A stretch of DNA of 64,000 bases from Allium sativum (Eukaryota; Streptophyta; Magnoliopsida; Asparagales; Amaryllidaceae), in the NCBI GenBank assembly GCA_030737875.1, contig CM060912.1, positions 128,845,993-128,909,992 on the forward strand, read 5' to 3'. The translations under genes were made by a program, and so were the position numbers. Shown in pieces: positions 34,742-46,263 of the stretch. Under the pieces are notes generated by a model. It saw only the letters and a program-made list of their open reading frames with translations, searched no databases and was not told the DNA's origin. Position 1 is the stretch's first letter; each line of letters begins with the position of its first letter.

Positions 34742-35127
34742 CGGCCTGACACAATCCTTAGAATACATAGGTTATACTACTGATGCGCCAGTGCCCTGTT
34801 TGTCTGCTCCGAAGTGTGTGCACGCCCGCACTCCGTTAGAACCCACACTGTGCACCAACCGCCGACGCTTTTGACCGCTTACAATCAGCCCAGTAATCGT
34901 GCCCCACCCTGCCTAGTTTCAGGGTACCAAGGTACCTAATTTGGGTTACTGCTGAAACGGGTCCCTCGTTACTAGGGTTTTCTAGTCAAACATGTTAAGT
35001 GGTTAAGTGTCTGTATTAACCTAACCCCACCCATCAATTCTTGTTAACATGTTGAATTTGGTTAAGTGTTTTAGTTAACTTAACCCTACCATATGTCCTT
35101 AGCCTCTTACAGGACCGACCACTCACA

Positions 35128-35311
35128 TTAGACAGATATTGTTACGGTTACTGGATGTGCCGGTCGGTTTCGGGCAGATTTACACCGTAACTCAGTCTAA
35201 CCTCGGGTCCTTATTGGGCTCCATGCTTAACCACCCACATTGGATAGGTATTGTTGTGACTACTGGACAGCCGGGTGGGTCCGGGCAGGTTTACATCACA
35301 ATTCAATCCAA
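35128..35311 (-). ncRNA. Tandem stem-loops H1 and H2 (element 2, 5' LTR)
   Basis: H1 35128-35200 and H2 35240-35311, arms as in 26861-27044. Confidence 0.6.
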
Positions 35312-36161
35312 CCTCGGGTTAAGCATATCGTATTTTCTAAATTTACATATTTGTCTTTATTACCTGTAATATGTAAATTTGTTAACCATTAAAGGTTATG
35401 GCCCACATTCCAAGTTTAACATTTTTGGTATAAGGATTTATACCATTTTAAATGCCACCAATTTTGGCATGTGACAAACATGCCAATTTCATATATTTTT
35501 ATGCCAAGTTTTCCTATCCATTTTATCCAACGTTACCCCGTCTAAATATTAGGCTAACAACTCTTAGCCTAATTTTCGTTCGCATGACTTTAACATATGA
35601 TATTAGGCTAAAAACTTAGCCTAATTTAGCGCACAAAGTTTGCATAAAGGAATCTATCTACATAACATGTCATAGGTGTAAACTTATACATAATAGGGGT
35701 GAACTTGCAAAATGATCATCATGAATGTCATAGGTGTGAACTTGGCATTTTTGCATAGTCATTATGAACATAATAGGGGTGAACTTGCAAAATGACTAAC
35801 CAACATACATGTGAATTTACAACATAGCCTAAATCACTTTCATATATGTGAACTTGCATTTAAATAGGAATCTAACCAAATAGGTGTCACATAAATTAAC
35901 ATATGATTTAGACAACATAAGCCTAAACATGTTTTGGATCTAGGCATAACATCGAACATCACTAGCATATGACAAGAATATGACATTTTCATAAGCATGT
36001 ATAATTTTATGACAAGGGTGCGAACTAGATCCAATTATATATCTAATTTCAATATGGAACATGTATTAAAGCAGATCTTGGCATGGATCCAATTAACTTG
36101 CAACTTTCTTACAAACATAATAGCATGTATGTGAACATAATCGTTTAGGCATAAAGGTTCT

Positions 36162-36218
<57 letters not shown>

Positions 36219-36619
36219 CATCTTAATCACATACAACCTATATAATCACATAAACATATAGGTGTCGATTACAACATGAACTATACAACTTGCATGTGAT
36301 TCTATATGTACAATAGGATCAATATCAATTCAACTATACCACAAACATCACAGTACTACAATCATTTCAATACATAAATGTGAATTAACATCGTTGTTAC
36401 ACAATAACACAATTCCATTTCCATTTTACATCGAACCAAATCCTAACTTTTATTCACATCGGAAAAATCACTATACTTGCAATAAACGACGGTCTTGTTT
36501 TCTGATTTCTAAATTCTGAATTTGATATGCTTTCCTTTATGTAGACTAACGTTGATTTGATTCGTGTTTTAACTTTAATTTGGCTCGTCTCTAAGCTTTT
36601 CTACAAATGGAGGCTCCTC

Positions 36620-36640
36620 TCAATTTCCTCCCAACAGCAT
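36620..36640 (-). CDS. Minimal upstream ORF in LTR exon 1 (element 2, 5' LTR)
   Basis: M-L-L-G-G-N then stop, in GCCGCCATG context. Length is kept although two residues differ from the 3' LTR copy. Confidence 0.3.
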   Translation of the reverse strand: MLLGGN

Positions 36641-37209
36641 GGCGGCTCCGTCTCTAATTTCTTATGTGAATTTAGGTTGGAGTCTTAGGTTGTATTTATA
36701 GAATTTTAGATTGATTCGAGCCGTCCGATGATCCTAGACGAATCTAGACCATTCACTTCGAAAGGAGCCAACCAAAATGTGACATGTCAGCCCTAGTGAC
36801 ACAGCCAAGCCTCAGAAATCGACCAGAACCTGACCAGGCCAGCCAGGGCCAAACCAGGTCTACTGGGCAGGTCGACCCCCAGGTCGACCCTATGGTCGAC
36901 CTGGTCACCCAGGTCGACCCCCTGGTCGACCTGGTGCCTGGGCGGGAATTTTCCTGCCCAGCCCAGTTTGGGTCTGATTTTAAATTTTGAACTTCGTTTT
37001 GAACTGTTTGAATTTTAATTTGAATTCTGAAACTTCCGGAGGTCATAACTCCTTCATACGGAGTCCGATTCATGCAAACTCGGACTCTATCTCAAGCAGA
37101 ATTCCGAGACGATCACAAGGTGAAACCCGTTTCTCTTAATTATTTCATTAAGAATTAATTATACTTAAATTTTTTATTATACAGTTAACAGAAAATTTGG
37201 GGTTTTACA

Positions 37210-37214
37210 ATTTG
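37210..37214. repeat. Target-site duplication of element 2, right copy
   Basis: ATTTG, as at 25726-25730. Confidence 0.95.
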
Positions 37215-37683
37215 ATTTGGACATAAAACAAAATCTACAACATGAAAATTCGATTTTTCTACTTCATTACAAAATTATAATCCAATAGATTTGGATGTTT
37301 CTTGTTTCAAAGAAATATGACTTATATTAGATCATATATGTCCAATTAAAGTTCAAAACGTAATATTACGAACTACCGCGCCGCTGCATCTCGTTTTATA
37401 ATAAAATTATAAAATATACATTAAAACATCATTTAATAAATGGATAATTAAATATAAATAAAATTCCAAACTTTAAATAATGCTTTTATAATTGTAAATT
37501 CATATAAAATTGCAAATCCAACATATTCCCAAATATTTCGGAATAGACTTATTATCTATTATTTATATTATATAAATTAATAAAATTTTCAAAACCATTG
37601 AATTCAAGTCATTAAGCTTCATATAACCATTTAAAACCAAATTTAAATATTAAATTAAATGGTTAAAAATCTGGGTCGTTGCA

Positions 37684-38781
37684 TTTCCTCCCCCTTAAAA
37701 GAATTTCATCTCCGAAATCACTAAGGTAGGAAAAATGCCAAAAACCCATAATTTTTTATAAAATAGAAAACCAACTCATTTCTATTAACAAAATTTTCAG
37801 AAATACTGAAAAAAATTATAACACCTCAAATTCTGGAAAAAAATTGGCAGAGTCTCCCCTGTACGAAGGGACTTCTACAATATAGCGGGAATAAAAGTAA
37901 TATATTCATCGACCCATACGGTCTGAAAAAGAGAAAAACCCAAAATTTTCATATTTTGCGTAGGCATACCTTATCCGAGCGTTATTTAGCAATAAGAAAA
38001 TAAGTGGTGTTGGTGCTTGCTCAATTATGCACCTATAACAAACTACATTCAAACAGCTCTAAAATTCTCTTGGACAGATTTAAAGTTGGATTATTCTCTG
38101 CACCTGTTCTTATCTCAGATGAGAATCATTAGTTTCCATAATTACCATGCTATTAAATTCAAACATTCAAGTCATCCATTCCAACAAGTTTTACATATAA
38201 TCCAATTCATATGAATTTTATTTACGACCAATTCTTAGCAACCCATACACAATCGATCCTTTTAGATACCATTCAAATTCATTATCTTGGATTTATCTTA
38301 ATGAATCAAATTTATACAAGATTAGATTCAATCAAGTTCATCCAACTTTAAATCCAAATCCATGCAATCAATCTCAACCATATAATCCAAAACATTCCAT
38401 TTGGGTTCACGTATTTCTATTTCTCAACTCAAGTCAATTTCCTTATCGACTTATGTTGAATTTAATACTTAGGTTCAATTTAGCTTATACGATTCATAAG
38501 TTAAGTTAAGAATTCTTATTTACACTTTCCATGTTAGAAATTCCAATTTCATAATTAAATTAAATTTAATCAACACTAAAAATAATATTATAAGAAAACT
38601 AAAATTTACCTTCTTTATAAAATATATTAGCAAAAATAATTCAAAATAATTTTATATTAAATTACAAATATGCGCACTCATATATATACTCAAACTTAAT
38701 CTAGGGTATTACTAACCCTATCTTTATTGAGTTACGCCACAAAGCCAAGGTTATCACTAAATCTTATGTGTTGATACCAAC
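37684..38781 (-). other. Short non-coding interior of element 4 with purine tract and primer site
   Basis: A purine tract (AAGGGGGAGGAAA in element sense) abuts the left LTR at 37684-37696 and is followed by an ATTTCGGAGATGAAAT block like that beside the purine tracts of elements 1-3. At 38779-38771 TGGTATCAA matches the first eight bases of the tRNA-iMet primer site, two bases from the right LTR. Between them is about 1 kb of AT-rich DNA with no gag or pol. Confidence 0.75.
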
Positions 38782-40425
38782 TGTAACGACCTACTCTTCC
38801 GTACAGTTTAAGCCAACATCTAATAACCTATGTCAACTCAAATTGCAAAGAAAAGCATATAGCTATGGGACCATCTAGCAGAACGCTTGCATCTCACGCT
38901 TTACATATTCATTATATAATCAAAAAAAGGGCAAGGTGCTTATTGGAGATTGAATTTTCAACATGACAAGGTATGGAACCACCTTTCGATCAGTGCACTC
39001 TATAGGGGATACACTAGGGTTCAACAAGAACATCTTGCAACTTGGCAACACATGACCAGTCACTCATTTAGCTTGAGTGTATCGAATGTATTATCACCCA
39101 CGGTTGTCTGTCGTCCAACCGTATTCCGTAAGATTCAGAATCGACAGAAGAAATAAATAAGGATTTTCTTTAAATGGTGATAATACACCCTACTTGGGTG
39201 CGACCTAACTAGCCATGTTGTCTGCCTAATTTTTGACATTTCCCGGTTGTGAGGCTTGAGGTTACGTTTACCTTTTTCAGAGAACATCTCATAACTTTGA
39301 ATGCCATATCGTCAGATACATCAAATCACTAATTAACGACCACAAATACACTCTAAGGTGTTAAGCTAAGAGAATTTCTCCGCCACCAAACTTGGTATAT
39401 TTGTAAAAATCAACATACGTGATTCTTTAGGAAATACTCTGTCAGACATTCGTCCATACAAGTCATCCAAGAACCTGATGAACCGAAGGCATCCTCCCAT
39501 CGCGTCCTAGGAATCACCCTGTAGATCAGTAGCAAGCACTCCTTGCCATCCATAGATTCCAACCACGATCGAACAACATTGTATCTCTTGGGAGCTACCC
39601 AGATATTTTAAGTAGTTCTTCCATTTTATGGAAGTCTACGGTCTTCAATTGCTCCAACTTTATTAACTGCATATTAATTTCGAAAGCGACGTTGGTTCGA
39701 AGTGGTTTTGGGTCTAGTTCCCATCCCGGTTTCTTCGAAACAACACGGCAAAATTCCAATAACAACATTCAATTGTTAGTCGGGTATTTAACTATCAATT
39801 CAAATAGTATAATCAAGTATACCGCCAGCTTAAATCCTTTTACTTGGAACCATTCATTAAATTATTCCATCGATTGTTATATTCTATTATCTCAAATCTC
39901 ATTTGTTTCCGTTACATTAAAAACAATAGCCATATCTTTATATATTTAAAATAACGTAATTACCAAATTCCACTTTATTTCTTTACTTCAAAATCATCAC
40001 TATATATCCAGAAAATCTCTTTCACTTTCTTTACTCTGGAAAAATCACCATATGTACATTTCACTCAAAGGTATAAAAAAATTCACACTTCAAACTTGAG
40101 TCAAACAATGTTTATTTATACATCGTTTTACTTTAAAACCAATAGTTTTGATTACATTCAAAATCTTGCAAAAATGTTGTAATATCCTCTTATAAAAAAA
40201 CAAATCTCAACACTCTTATCATTACAAACTAAGACCATTCCTTGATAATAGTAAAGACATGCAAGTTGGGGTAATTTAATTACTTCTCAGACCTTGATCG
40301 ACAACGTTCTTATCTCGAGACAGATAAAAGTTTGCAACACAAAACTAACATTAATCCTATCACTTCAATTAAAAACATGGTTTAAATAACCATTCCTTTC
40401 ATTTGGCAATTTTATTTCTAATTAA

Positions 40426-40430
40426 AAACT
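40426..40430. repeat. Target-site duplication of the 40431 element, left copy
   Basis: AAACT, repeated at 46259-46263. The sister LTR holds a single copy at 19021-19025. Confidence 0.9.
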
Positions 40431-42033
40431 TGTAACAACCCGAAATGTTGAAACCAATTTATTTTTTTTAATTTAACAATTTTAATGGATTTTCAATATT
40501 TTAAATAGTAACGATTAAAAATTTATTTAAAACGAAGTTAGAACAATTTTTTTAATTTAATCAGAAAAGGAGTAAGAAATAGCACGGTAGTCTGAAAATT
40601 TGAATATGAACTTTGACTAAATGTACAGGATTCAAAATAAAACGGATTTTAGTGAAACCAAAAATATTTAAATCTATTTAAAAATATCTTTCCAACAAAT
40701 CCGAAAAATCGAAATTTCATAGCGGGAATAAAATTTTATGGCCAGTTGAATATTCAGAATAGTCGCTATGGAATATAATATAATTTATAGCCCAAATAAA
40801 TGGCCATTATACAAACAACCTTCGTTTTCGACGAAACCATTTTTGTCTGATCCGGAATGTCAAATTATGGCTAAATTTATTTTTCCATAATTTTTGGAAT
40901 TAATATGTAAGCGTAGTAAATTAAACTGTGTTCGATAATTTCTATTGAATTTTATCGACCGTTAGAAAGACCATTTTTCAAACGGTCTCCAAATTCGATG
41001 AAATTAATTTTGTTAGGACGGTATCGTCAAAACATAGCTACGTTTATTTTTTGGGAATTTTTAGAGTGCATATGTGGCCCCGGTAAATTTAAATATACGA
41101 TCGAATTAAATAAATAAATGATTTAAATCTTAATTTAAAGAAAACGGACTGAAAACGATCGATTGGGCTGACGGAACCTAGCCCATTGTGTCCGGAACGG
41201 GGGCATTTGGCTAGGGACAACTCTCTTTAGGCTGAATTTGGAGCTATTGAGAATTAATGGATTTATCTGCAAAATTAGAAATTTAATAATAAAATATTAT
41301 AAGTACAGTGTATAATCCAAAACCCTATTACACTATACTACATTAGCCGTCGCCATCCCTCTTCATTCATGGCCGAAAACCTTCATTTCTTCCCCCATTA
41401 AAATCTTTTAATCCACTGATCAAATCGAGGTGGTTCTTCAAAGGATATTGTAGAGGACTGAAGCCTCTTCACATCTATACGGTTGGATCCACCCTTGAGC
41501 TGTATATTTGAAGAACTGATCCCCTAAACTCCGGCTGTTTTCCTCGCCGCGCCACCCAGTTGCTCCGATCAAGCTGGTCATTGGTGGGCCCACCCTGCGT
41601 GCCATCTCTTCCCCTACGGCGTACCACCACCTAATCACCCTCCAGCCCCACCGTTCTGACGAAAAATTAAACCCTAGGTTCGAGCAAATAGGAAAACACG
41701 GTGCCCGAAGTTGTCTGTAAAGAAGAAGGAGAGGGTAATTCTATTTTAAATTATTTAATTAATTAATCTAAAAATATTATCATCGTAAAATAATTCATTA
41801 CTTATTCATAAGTACTCGGAATTGAATGATTTCAGAAGCGTTACGATCGTGAGTCCGAGATCTACACTTCTAGACTGATTCGGAGTAGGTCAAATTTTGG
41901 ACAAAAATTCAATTCTGGATAATTCAAAATTAAAACCGACTGTGAGAAATTCTATTTCTTTGTCTTTTTATATAATTAAAATTACTTAATCATGATACGT
42001 GATTTGGTCTGTGATTGATGTGTTATGTAGATC

Positions 42034-42427
42034 TGTTAAAATTAACAATTGTGTTAATTAAAAAAGTAGTTAAACAGAATCATCATGATGTATTTATTAG
42101 ATTTATTAATTCAAAAAAATTAACAATTGTGTTAATTAGAAAAATAGTTAAACAGAATCATCATGTTGTATTTATTAGATTTGTTAATTCAAAAAAATTA
42201 ACAATTGTGTTAATTAGAAAAATAGTTAAATAGAATCATCATGTTGTATTTATTAGATCTGTTAATTCGAAAAAATTAACAATTGTGTTAATTAGAAAAT
42301 TAGCTAAACAGAATCATCATGTTGTATTTATTAGATTCGTTTATTTCAAAAATTAACAATTGTGCTAATTAGCAAATAGTTAAACAAAATCATCAATTTG
42401 TGTTTATTGGATTTGTTGATTTAGAAT
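42034..42427. repeat. Tandem array, 78-bp unit, five copies
   Basis: ATTAACAATTGTGTTAATTA starts at 42041, 42119, 42197, 42275 and 42352, a period of 78 (once 77). Confidence 0.9.
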
Positions 42428-43575
42428 AAACATTTTTGTTCATTAAAAAGAATGAAACATTTTTTTTCATTAAAAAGAATGAAACATTTTTGTTCATTAA
42501 AAAGAATGAAACATTTTTGTTCATTAAAGAGAATAAAATATTTTTTTTCACATTTTTGTTCATGAAAAAGAATGAAACATTTTTGTTCATTAAAAAGGAT
42601 TAAACAAAAATATACATTTTTGTTCATTAAAAAGAATGAAACATTTTTGTTCATTAAAAAGGATTAAACAAAAATATACATTTTTGTTCATTAAAAAGAA
42701 TTAAATAAAAATATACATTTTTGTTCATTAAAAAGTATGAAACATTTTTGTTCATTAAAAAGAATGAAACATTTTTGTTTATTAAAAAGACTGAAACATT
42801 TTTGTTCATTAAAAAGGATTAAACAAAAATATACATTTTTGTTCATTAAAAAGAATGAAACATTTTTTCTCATTAAAAAGAATGAAACGTTTTTGTCCAT
42901 TAAAAAGGATTAAATAAAAATATACATTTTTTTTCATTAAAAAGGATTAAACAAAAATATACATTTTTGTTCATTAAAAAGAATGAAACATTTTTGTTCA
43001 TTAAAAAGAATGAAACATTTTTGTTCATTAAAAAGGATTAAACAAAAATATACATTTTTGTTCATTAAAAAGAATGAAACATTTTTGTTCATTAAAAAGA
43101 ATGAAACATTTTTGTTCACTAAAAAGAATGAAACATTTTTGTTCATTAAAAAGGATTAAACAAAAATATACATTTTTGTTCATTAAAAAGAATGAAACAT
43201 TTTTGTTCATTAAAAAGAATGAAACATTTTTGTTCATTAAAAACAATTAAACAAAAATATACATTTTTGTTCATTAAAAAGGATTAAACAAAAATATACA
43301 TTTTTATTCATTAAAAAGGATTAAACAAAAATATATATTTTTGTTCATTAAAAAAATATACATTTTTGTTCATTAAAAAGAATGAAATATTTTTGTTCAT
43401 TAAAAAGAATGAAATATTTTTGTTCATTAAAAAGGATTGAACAAAAATATACATTTTTGTTCATTAAAAAGAATGAAACATTTTTGTTCATTAAAAAGGA
43501 TGAAACATTTTTGTTCATTAAAAAGGATGAAACAAAAATATACATTTTTGTCAATAAAAAGGCTGGAACAAAATG
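42428..43575. repeat. Minisatellite of 27- and 37-bp units
   Basis: Dozens of copies built on CATTTTTGTTCATTAAAAAG, some extended by ATTAAACAAAAATATA. It creates false ORFs on both strands with MNKNVSFFL-like repeats. Confidence 0.95.
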
Positions 43576-43606
43576 TACACTTTCGTCAAGGTACCTTAGT
43601 TGAAAG

Positions 43607-43990
43607 AAAGTTAAAATATCATTCTATTGACAATGCATATATTAGAATTTATATGCAAAGTTAAAATATCATTTCATTGACAATGCATATATTAGAAATT
43701 ATATGTAAAGTTAAAATATCATTTTATTGACAATGCATATATTAGAATTTATATGCAAAGTTAAAATATTATTTTATTGGCAATGCATGTATTAGAATTT
43801 ATATGCAAAGTTAAAATAACATCTTTATTGACAATGTATATATTAGAATTTATATGCAAAGTTAAAATACCTTTTAATTAACAATGCATATATTAGAATT
43901 TATATGCAAAGTCAAAATATCATTTTATTGACAATACATACATTAGAATTTGCATGTAAGTTAAAGAATTATTTTCATTGTCAAGACATG
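43607..43990. repeat. Tandem array, ~50-bp unit, seven to eight copies
   Basis: AAAGTTAAAATATCATT starts at 43607, 43657, 43707 and so on. Later copies are more diverged. Confidence 0.9.
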
Positions 43991-44210
43991 CATTGAAACT
44001 ATATACAAATAAAATATTCCTTTTTAATTCTTAAAGTTAAAAATAGAAATACAAATACAAATACAAATAAAAATTATCTTTATTTGCCATTAGCAAATAT
44101 GATGTAAATAAATACATTTTATTTGACAATGTAAAACATGTAGAAATGGTTATGCAAATTAAAACATTCTTTTATTTGGCGCGTTAAATACGTCAGTGGA
44201 ATCGTCGAAT

Positions 44211-44213
<3 letters not shown>

Positions 44214-44254
<41 letters not shown>
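44214..44254. repeat. (TA)n microsatellite
   Basis: Simple TA run inside the 40431 solo LTR. Confidence 0.95.
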
Positions 44255-44256
<2 letters not shown>

Positions 44257-44783
44257 GAATCGCACGCGGTAGTTCATGTTTCAGAATCGTAACTTTAAAC
44301 GATTATACCGAAAGATCTGACCATCGGATTTTCCCAAAACTGGAACCGTTAGGACTGCTTTTGGAAGATCTTTCCAAAGATATAAATTTTGTTAAAATCC
44401 AACGGTCAGATTTTGAGAAAAGTGTAAATCAAATTTTGATAAAAACAGTGACAGGGCCGCCTATTGACCCGAAGCGTCGTTAAATTAAATTGAGTTATTT
44501 TTGTATAAATAAAAATAGCGATAAATCGTTATTAAATAATATTAACCATATGAAATGGTTTTAAATTATATATATGCGAGAATTATTTGAAAAGACTGAG
44601 TTCAACCTCATTTCAAATAATTATATGGCGATTTAAATCAAAGATATTAAAGACGACGCTTGAAGACCAGCGATCTTCACATTGAAAGGATAACTACTGA
44701 TGCCCGGCATTGGGTAGCTTCCAGTAAAGGGTTAAAATGGTAGTTGTCCGGACGTACTTGTTCATTGTCCGGATAAGCGAGCA

Positions 44784-44815
44784 CCTCTCTTCCGTATCGG
44801 ACATACGGAACGAGG
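44784..44815 (+). ncRNA. Strong hairpin in the 40431 solo LTR
   Basis: CCTC, two bases, TTCCGTAT, five-base loop, ATACGGAA, one base, GAGG. It lies in the presumed transcribed half, in a place comparable to the hairpins of the other LTRs, but is not obviously homologous to them. Confidence 0.4.
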
Positions 44816-46258
44816 AATAAGGTGTCTCCGGTTTCGTTTAGATCCAAAACAGACTTGTAAATAGATGTGTATCCGACATTGGATTTCATTCCATGCAAAT
44901 TGATTTCTATTTAATATATATTTGTTGGTGGCAGAGAATTTATTCTCTTGCTTAACACCCTTCTCTGAGACGCATGAGCTCAGAGGTTATATATTGGTAG
45001 TTATCAATCGTATGGCATGAATTGTCAATGTGGCATGCCAAGATGCAAATGATCAAGGCTTTTGTTGAAAAGCAGAGCCTTATGGTGGATGATCAAATCA
45101 TAGCCTATTTCGGCATAGCTTTGTGCATAGTGTTACCTCGCGAGCCTCACACCCCGGTTTGAGTCAAAAACGGGATAAGGACCGTAGGGAGTGCACACAT
45201 TTCTTTCTAGCTAGAAGTGGTGTCATCATTTACAAGTCCTGACATTTTTACTTATGTGGATGATGGATTATGAGGTACCTCGGATTTATTAGTCGATAGT
45301 GACCAAATTATAGGTTCAATAGGACCGGGAAGCATGTGTTCAGGAATTGCCAATCCACTAAAATATTTGTGGACCGGCCCTACCGCATCCAAGGGTTCGC
45401 CAACGTCTGAATCCTGAGGCATTCCTAGAGTGTCTCGAATCGGTGAGGAACCATCCCTAGCCTCGACTCATGATGGAAACCCTATTCCCAATACGACATT
45501 ACGGATTTGGTTGTAAACCTATATATGGCGACATAGTAGGATGGGGTACTGTGCCGTCTAGGATTGATACATTTACTTTGAAGTATTTTAAAACTGATTA
45601 GACACTAATAATAATATTAAAATATTATTTTCCACGTATCAAGCATGTTTGATCATTATAAGGTAAAACTCTATCCTCCGGTTTGCATTGCATTGTGTGA
45701 TGGGACTTGAGTCTTATAATGATTTCATTTTAAAAAAAAGCATTGCATTGTTTTGAATAAAAATTTATTAAACTTATGCACTGGTAATCCAATGAAGTAA
45801 ACACGTTCCGCGTTAGCGGCGTGGTCCTGTGATTAGCCATACTATTAGATAAGTTAGGAAAGATTTCTCATACCAGTCCCATGACTGACTCGTAGTTTGC
45901 TTCTTTTTGCAAACTCGGGTGCCCTCTCTCCACACGGGCAGTGGAATAGCTTATTTTGCAGATATATTGAGCAGGATTCTGGATCGAAGCTTAAAGCTAT
46001 GTCCAGAGCATTGATAGTCTTCCGCTGCATTGTATTAAATTCATTGTAAATTATCCTCCGCTGTTGTATTATTATATCGATGTACTCTGATATTTTGTAC
46101 TCTGATGTAACATTATTATGATGTTTATAAAAGTCTTCTGTTATTTTTTCCAATGTGTTGTATGCCCAGAGTTAGTGCATTCTAGGATTTCCAACTTTTG
46201 GATCAGACCTGTGTGGTTTACGGTCGATTCAAAGGGCGGGGATTTTCAGGTCATTACA

Positions 46259-46263
46259 AAACT
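46259..46263. repeat. Target-site duplication of the 40431 element, right copy
   Basis: AAACT, as at 40426-40430. Confidence 0.9.

Larger units (their letters stand above)
34379..36480 (-). other. Putative leader intron in 5' LTR of element 2
   Basis: The donor reads TATT|GCAAGT at 36480-36475, a GC donor, where the 3' LTR has GTAAGT. The acceptor CAG|GT is at 34380-34379 after a CCCTCCCC run. The donor change may have weakened splicing in this copy. Confidence 0.4.
25731..37209 (-). mobile_element. Element 2: complete-length but broken Ty3/Gypsy chromovirus
   Basis: 11.5 kb, minus strand, same family group as element 1. The LTRs are 3173 and 3216 bp, with a perfect ATTTG target duplication. 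All coding domains are present in order but interrupted by at least six nonsense codons and several frameshifts, so it cannot make its own proteins. Its LTRs differ from each other more than those of element 1, which suggests an older insertion. Confidence 0.95.
33994..37209 (-). repeat. 5' LTR of element 2
   Basis: 3216 bp, TGAAACACCCT...GGTTTTACA. TATA CTATAAATAC lies at 36701-36692 in element sense. The GTCGAC cluster at 36871-36930 has five sites. The (AT)n tract at 36165-36216 is longer than in the other LTR. Confidence 0.95.
18570..37683 (-). repeat. Left (3') LTR of element 4, incomplete, with nested insertions
   Basis: Sequence of element 4 itself: 18570-21412, 24309-25730 and 37210-37683, about 4.7 kb. 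The first ~1.2 kb found in the right LTR (38782-40000) is missing in direct orientation. The DNA is AT-rich, with no coding region. A weak TATA-like GTATATATTC in element sense lies near 25040-25031. The preserved empty site for the 40431 insertion is AAACT at 19021-19025. Confidence 0.75.
40431..46258 (+). mobile_element. 5.8-kb solo LTR (plus orientation) with large tandem arrays
   Basis: TGTAACAACCCG...GGTCATTACA with an AAACT target duplication and no coding domain. No internal LTR pair, primer site or purine tract is seen, so a solo LTR is the simplest reading; a non-autonomous element is the alternative. Sequence near 45870-45941 (CTCATACCAG...GGGTGCCCTCTC...GGGCAG) matches the equivalent part of the 61205 solo LTR. 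Three arrays occupy 42034-43990. An exon-1-like stretch with a ten-codon ORF (M-A-E-N-L-H-F-F-P-H) lies at about 41369-41401. Confidence 0.75.

Noticed and set aside
36165..36216. (AT)n tract as a functional site
   Set aside because: Simple microsatellite, different in length between the two LTRs.
42428..43575. CRISPR-like array
   Set aside because: Units are contiguous variants with no unique spacers, in a plant LTR.
42393..43603. Repeat protein ORFs such as MNKNVSFFLMNKNVSFFL
   Set aside because: They are translations of the AT-rich minisatellite on either strand, with no conserved start or frame.
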